Shown piece by piece: positions 4,884-7,442 of a stretch of 7,442 nucleotides of DNA. The DNA lies in NCBI GenBank assembly GCA_027492415.1, contig JAPUEV010000288.1, positions 1-7,442 on the forward strand, written 5' to 3'. Origin of the DNA: Ignavibacteria bacterium (GTDB taxonomy: Bacteria > Bacteroidota > Ignavibacteria > Tepidaquicellales > OLB5). The notes beneath the pieces were generated by a model that was not told the DNA's origin, did not search any database, and was given only the letters and a program-made list of their open reading frames with translations. The position numbers and the translations under genes are program-made. How positions within the stretch are numbered: position 1 is the first letter of the stretch; the number at the start of each line of letters is the position of its first letter.

Positions 4884-5721
4884 TTCAGCAGGCAAAGAGG
4901 GACCCAAAGTAATTCTGACTGATAATAAAAAGTGGGAATTCATTGATACCGGTTTCCGTTCAGGCGTATTTAACATGGATCTGGATATTCGGCTTGTTGA
5001 GCGCTGCAAAAATGAAGACACCGCATTCCTTAGATTTTACAGATGGAAACCCTACGCAATTTCTTTAGGCTACAATCAGACAAGACTTTCAAAGGAAGCA
5101 TATATTGATGTGAATAAATGCCGCGCAGAAGGGCTGGATATTGTTACCCGTCCAACCGGCGGCAGGGCTGTTCTGCATTCAGAAGAGCTTACATACTCGG
5201 TAATATTCCGCTCAGTAAAGCATATCCATGAGCTTTACAGGGATATATCAACCGCAATTGTAAACGGCTTAAAGCTGCTTGATCCAAAGCTTGCCAGGCT
5301 TTCATTTACCAAGGATTCCCCTGACCTGCTTAAGCTTATCCGGACAGGCATGTATAACCTTTGCTTTAACAGCGCAATAAAAAATGAAGTGAACTTCAAA
5401 GGCAAAAAGCTGGTTGGCTCTGCACAGAGGAAATTCGGCGATATAGTACTGCAGCACGGTTCTATTTTGATAGGAAGCCATCACAGGAATATTGTGAATT
5501 ACCTTAACATAACCGGCGAAGAGCGGGTTAAGATGATCAAGGAAATTGAAGAAAAAACTGATTGCCTGAACGATATTACAGGCAGAAAAATTGAATATAA
5601 AGATGCAGCCGAAGCAGTTTTTAACGGCTTCAAAAATACCTTCGGGCTGAATTTTAAAAGTATAAACAGGGTAGCTGAGTTTGTTGAACCGAGAATGAAA
5701 ACCAACTATACCCTGAATTAA
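4858..5721 (+). CDS. LipM-like octanoyl/lipoate transferase (BPL/LplA/LipB cofactor transferase family)
   Basis: This enzyme should move octanoyl (or lipoyl) groups to lipoate-dependent proteins such as the glycine-cleavage H protein or 2-oxoacid dehydrogenase E2. It opens with KKWEFIDTGFRSGVFNMDLD, a typical family N-terminus. Then come RFYRWKPYAISLGYNQ, the acyl-binding loop RPTGGRAVLHSEELTYSVI, a cysteine in the context YNLCFNSA (C169 counted from the GTG), the lysine region GKKLVGSAQ (K184), and LQHGSILI. The GGR-VLH-ELTYSV signature and the Cys resemble Bacillus LipM, an octanoyltransferase using a catalytic Cys, more than ATP-dependent LplA. The start is unsure: GTG 4858 overlaps lpxA by 26 bp. 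An ATG at 4822 would overlap by 62 bp, and an ATT at 4912 lies after GAGGGA. Length from GTG is 287 aa, near LipM's. Translation is probably coupled to lpxA. Confidence 0.9.
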   Translation: MSAGSSGNNSAGKEGPKVILTDNKKWEFIDTGFRSGVFNMDLDIRLVERCKNEDTAFLRFYRWKPYAISLGYNQTRLSKEAYIDVNKCRAEGLDIVTRPTGGRAVLHSEELTYSVIFRSVKHIHELYRDISTAIVNGLKLLDPKLARLSFTKDSPDLLKLIRTGMYNLCFNSAIKNEVNFKGKKLVGSAQRKFGDIVLQHGSILIGSHHRNIVNYLNITGEERVKMIKEIEEKTDCLNDITGRKIEYKDAAEAVFNGFKNTFGLNFKSINRVAEFVEPRMKTNYTLN

Positions 5722-5733
5722 ATTATTATTTAA

Positions 5734-6579
5734 ATGGCTACCACTAAACCAGTAAACATTTCACCAGCAGAAAAAAAAGAGCGCAAGAAGATAACCACAA
5801 AAACGCTGGTTACAATGAAACAGCGCGGCGAGAAAATAAGCGCATTAACAGCCTATGATTATTTAACAGCGCGGTATCTTGATGAAGCTGGTATTGATGT
5901 TATCCTGGTGGGCGACTCGCTTGGCAATGTGATACAGGGCAACGCTACAACGCTTACAGTTACGCTTGATGAAATGATATACCACGCCAAGATTGTCAAA
6001 AAAGCTGTAAAGACAGCGCTTCTTGTTGTTGACCTGCCATTTATGAGCTACCACGTTGACTTAAAAGAATCAGTCCGCAACTGCGGCAGGGTTATGAAGG
6101 AAACCGGCGCAGACGCCGTTAAGCTTGAAGGCGGTGAGCGTATTGCTGAAGTTGTAAAGCATTTGGTAAAGGTTGGAATTCCTGTAATGGGACACTTAGG
6201 CTTAACACCGCAGTCAATAAATATCTTCGGTACTTATGTAACCAGGGGCACTGACCCCAACGAAGCGCGCCAGATACAGAAAGACGCAAAGATACTTCAG
6301 GATGCAGGCTGCTTTGGAATTGTACTTGAGAAAATCCCGGCAACACTTGCCAAAAAAGTGACTGCTGCAATTAAAATACCAACTATCGGTATCGGCGCCG
6401 GTGTTCAATGTGACGGACAGATACTTGTTACACATGATATGCTTGGAATGACGGAGATGTTCCACCCGCGCTTTGTGAGGAAATACCTGAACATCGCGGA
6501 ACAGTCAAAGAACGCATTTAAGAATTATATTAAAGACGTTAAGCATAAAAAGTTTCCTTCTAAGGGCGAGAGCTACTGA
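5734..6579 (+). CDS. panB: 3-methyl-2-oxobutanoate hydroxymethyltransferase PanB
   Basis: PanB makes ketopantoate from 2-oxoisovalerate and methylenetetrahydrofolate, the first committed step to pantothenate, CoA and the phosphopantetheine arm of ACP. At 281 aa it is slightly longer than E. coli PanB (264 aa) because of about 16 extra N-terminal residues rich in Lys and Glu. Conserved elements are LTAYDY (38-43), LVGDSLGNVIQG (58-69) with Mg ligand D61, DLPFMSY with D100, KLEGG with E132, GHLGLTPQSINIFG (153-166), VLEKIP with the general-base-position E199, and IGIGAGVQCDGQILVTHD (218-235). All metal and catalytic positions are intact. It starts 12 bp after the LipM-like gene, without a recognisable Shine-Dalgarno sequence, so it is probably cotranscribed. 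PanC and PanD are not in the window. Confidence 0.97.
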   Translation: MATTKPVNISPAEKKERKKITTKTLVTMKQRGEKISALTAYDYLTARYLDEAGIDVILVGDSLGNVIQGNATTLTVTLDEMIYHAKIVKKAVKTALLVVDLPFMSYHVDLKESVRNCGRVMKETGADAVKLEGGERIAEVVKHLVKVGIPVMGHLGLTPQSINIFGTYVTRGTDPNEARQIQKDAKILQDAGCFGIVLEKIPATLAKKVTAAIKIPTIGIGAGVQCDGQILVTHDMLGMTEMFHPRFVRKYLNIAEQSKNAFKNYIKDVKHKKFPSKGESY

Positions 6580-6626
6580 TACAATAAGCAATTTTTCATA
6601 ACACTATACAACTAATAACCAGATTT

Positions 6627-6661
6627 TTATTCCTAATTCTTAATTCGTAATTCCTAATTGA
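6627..6661 (+). repeat. Period-7 tandem repeat, TAATTCN type, running into the start codon of the next gene
   Basis: Five adjacent heptamers are visible: TTATTCC, TAATTCT, TAATTCG, TAATTCC and TAATTGA. The last unit contains an in-frame TAA (6655-6657) followed at once by the TTG start (6658-6660) of the metallophosphoesterase gene. The array occupies the place where a ribosome-binding site would sit, and none is visible. Its period equals that of the unrelated array at 1621-1648. Confidence 0.65.
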
Positions 6662-7442
6662 ACTTAAATATTTTATTCATAGGCGATATAATAGGCGAGC
6701 CCGGCCTGAAGTATGTTGAAGACAATCTGAAAAAGATAGTTGAAAAGAACAGCATACATTTTGTAATAGCAAACGGCGAGAACCTTTCAGGCGGCAAAGG
6801 CTTCCTTGAAAAGGACGTAAAGCGCGCATACGAAGCAGGCATTCAGTGCATGACAGGCGGCAACCATACTTTCAGCAAGCTGCAGTCAGTTAACATACTT
6901 AAAGATGATGCCCGCATGTTAAGACCCGCAAACCATCATGAAGATGTTTATGGCCGGGGCTACCAGCTTTATCCCGTATCAATTGAAGGCGGTTTGTTTA
7001 ACCTGTGTGTAATAAATGTAATGGGAAGAGTTTACTTATCGACCCTTAACTGCCCTTTCAGAACCACCAATAAAATAGTTGAGCGTGTTAAGAAGGAAAC
7101 AAATTTAATTTTTGTTGATTTTCACGGCGAAGCTACCGCTGAAAAAATTGCTTTCGGCTGGTATATGGATGGCAAGGTCAGCGCAGTCGTTGGCACGCAT
7201 ACACATGTACAGACGGCCGATGAGCGCATTCTGCCCAATGGCACGGGATTCATAACTGATGTTGGCATGACAGGCGCATTTGACGGCGTCATTGGCGGCA
7301 ATAAAGAAGCTTCGATTGCCAGGTTTTACTACCAGACTCCCCACAAAACAGATGTCGCAACCGATAATGTAAAGATAAGCGCAGTTGTTGTGAATATTGA
7401 TGTGAACACAGGCAAGACCGTTGGAATAAAAAGAATTTTTGA
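6658..7442 (+). CDS. YmdB-type (TIGR00282 family) metallophosphoesterase, partial at the window edge
   Basis: This calcineurin-like metal-dependent phosphoesterase resembles Bacillus subtilis YmdB, a cyclic-nucleotide phosphodiesterase affecting biofilm and motility. It is not the unrelated E. coli protein of the same name. I translated 261 complete codons without a stop; the frame runs off the window at 7442. The family is about 264 residues, so only a few residues are missing. Metal and active-site residues are present: D10 (FIGDIIGEPG), E41-N42 (NGENLSGG), N69-H70 (GGNHTF), H156 (DFHGEAT), and H181 and H183 (GTHTHV), followed by DVGMTGAFDGVIGG. TTG at 6658 must be the start, or very near it, because an in-frame TAA directly precedes it and the protein then begins MNLNILFIGD as expected. 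It lies 78 bp after panB, probably in the same transcript. The physiological substrate in this organism is unknown. Confidence 0.93.
   Translation, partial: MNLNILFIGDIIGEPGLKYVEDNLKKIVEKNSIHFVIANGENLSGGKGFLEKDVKRAYEAGIQCMTGGNHTFSKLQSVNILKDDARMLRPANHHEDVYGRGYQLYPVSIEGGLFNLCVINVMGRVYLSTLNCPFRTTNKIVERVKKETNLIFVDFHGEATAEKIAFGWYMDGKVSAVVGTHTHVQTADERILPNGTGFITDVGMTGAFDGVIGGNKEASIARFYYQTPHKTDVATDNVKISAVVVNIDVNTGKTVGIKRIF

Noticed and set aside
4695..5021. 108-codon minus-strand frame across the lpxA-lipM junction
   Set aside because: Antisense shadow of two well-supported genes, with no family resemblance and no promoter or ribosome-binding site.
6214..6465. Overlapping minus-strand frames inside panB
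   Set aside because: panB is intact, with all catalytic residues. The antisense frames follow from its codon usage.

Overview
The window is ordinary-looking chromosome from a Gram-negative bacterium of moderately low GC. The best guess is the Bacteroidota/Chlorobiota side of the FCB group, possibly Ignavibacteria. Clues are a lipid A gene (lpxA), promoter-like TAnnTTTG elements, several genes without a Shine-Dalgarno sequence, frequent TTG/GTG starts, and AT-rich spacers carrying short period-7 and period-9 repeats. This assignment is inference, since no rRNA or tRNA is present. I found no tRNA, rRNA, CRISPR array, transposase, phage gene or toxin-antitoxin pair.

Layout: 1-129 is a spacer with a nested inverted repeat. 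130-1532 holds two tandem minus-strand DedA-family membrane proteins, paralogues roughly 70-75% identical by eye. 1533-1805 is a divergent spacer with a period-7 repeat and an operator-like palindrome. 1806-2273 (+) encodes a small exported protein with LTxxQ-type motifs, resembling the Spy/CpxP family. 2274-2704 is a 431-bp gene-free stretch with a strong rho-independent terminator (2424-2463) and a likely promoter (2634-2664). From 2705 to the window edge five plus-strand genes follow: a GtrB/ArnC-like polyprenyl-phosphate glycosyltransferase with an unusual 137-residue basic N-terminal extension, lpxA, a LipM-like octanoyl/lipoate transferase overlapping lpxA, panB, and a YmdB-type metallophosphoesterase cut by the window edge.

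The genes share themes rather than forming one pathway. DedA proteins, the lipid-linked glycosyltransferase, LpxA and the Spy-like protein all act on the envelope. LpxA consumes hydroxyacyl-ACP, LipM-like enzymes move octanoyl groups from acyl carriers, and PanB begins the route to the phosphopantetheine arm of CoA and ACP. The lpxA-lipM-panB block is therefore coherent as acyl-carrier chemistry.

I see no convincing new system. The best leads are the period-7 repeat that supplies both the in-frame stop and the TTG start of the last gene, the basic extension on the glycosyltransferase, and a phenylalanine at the acyl-chain ruler position of LpxA.
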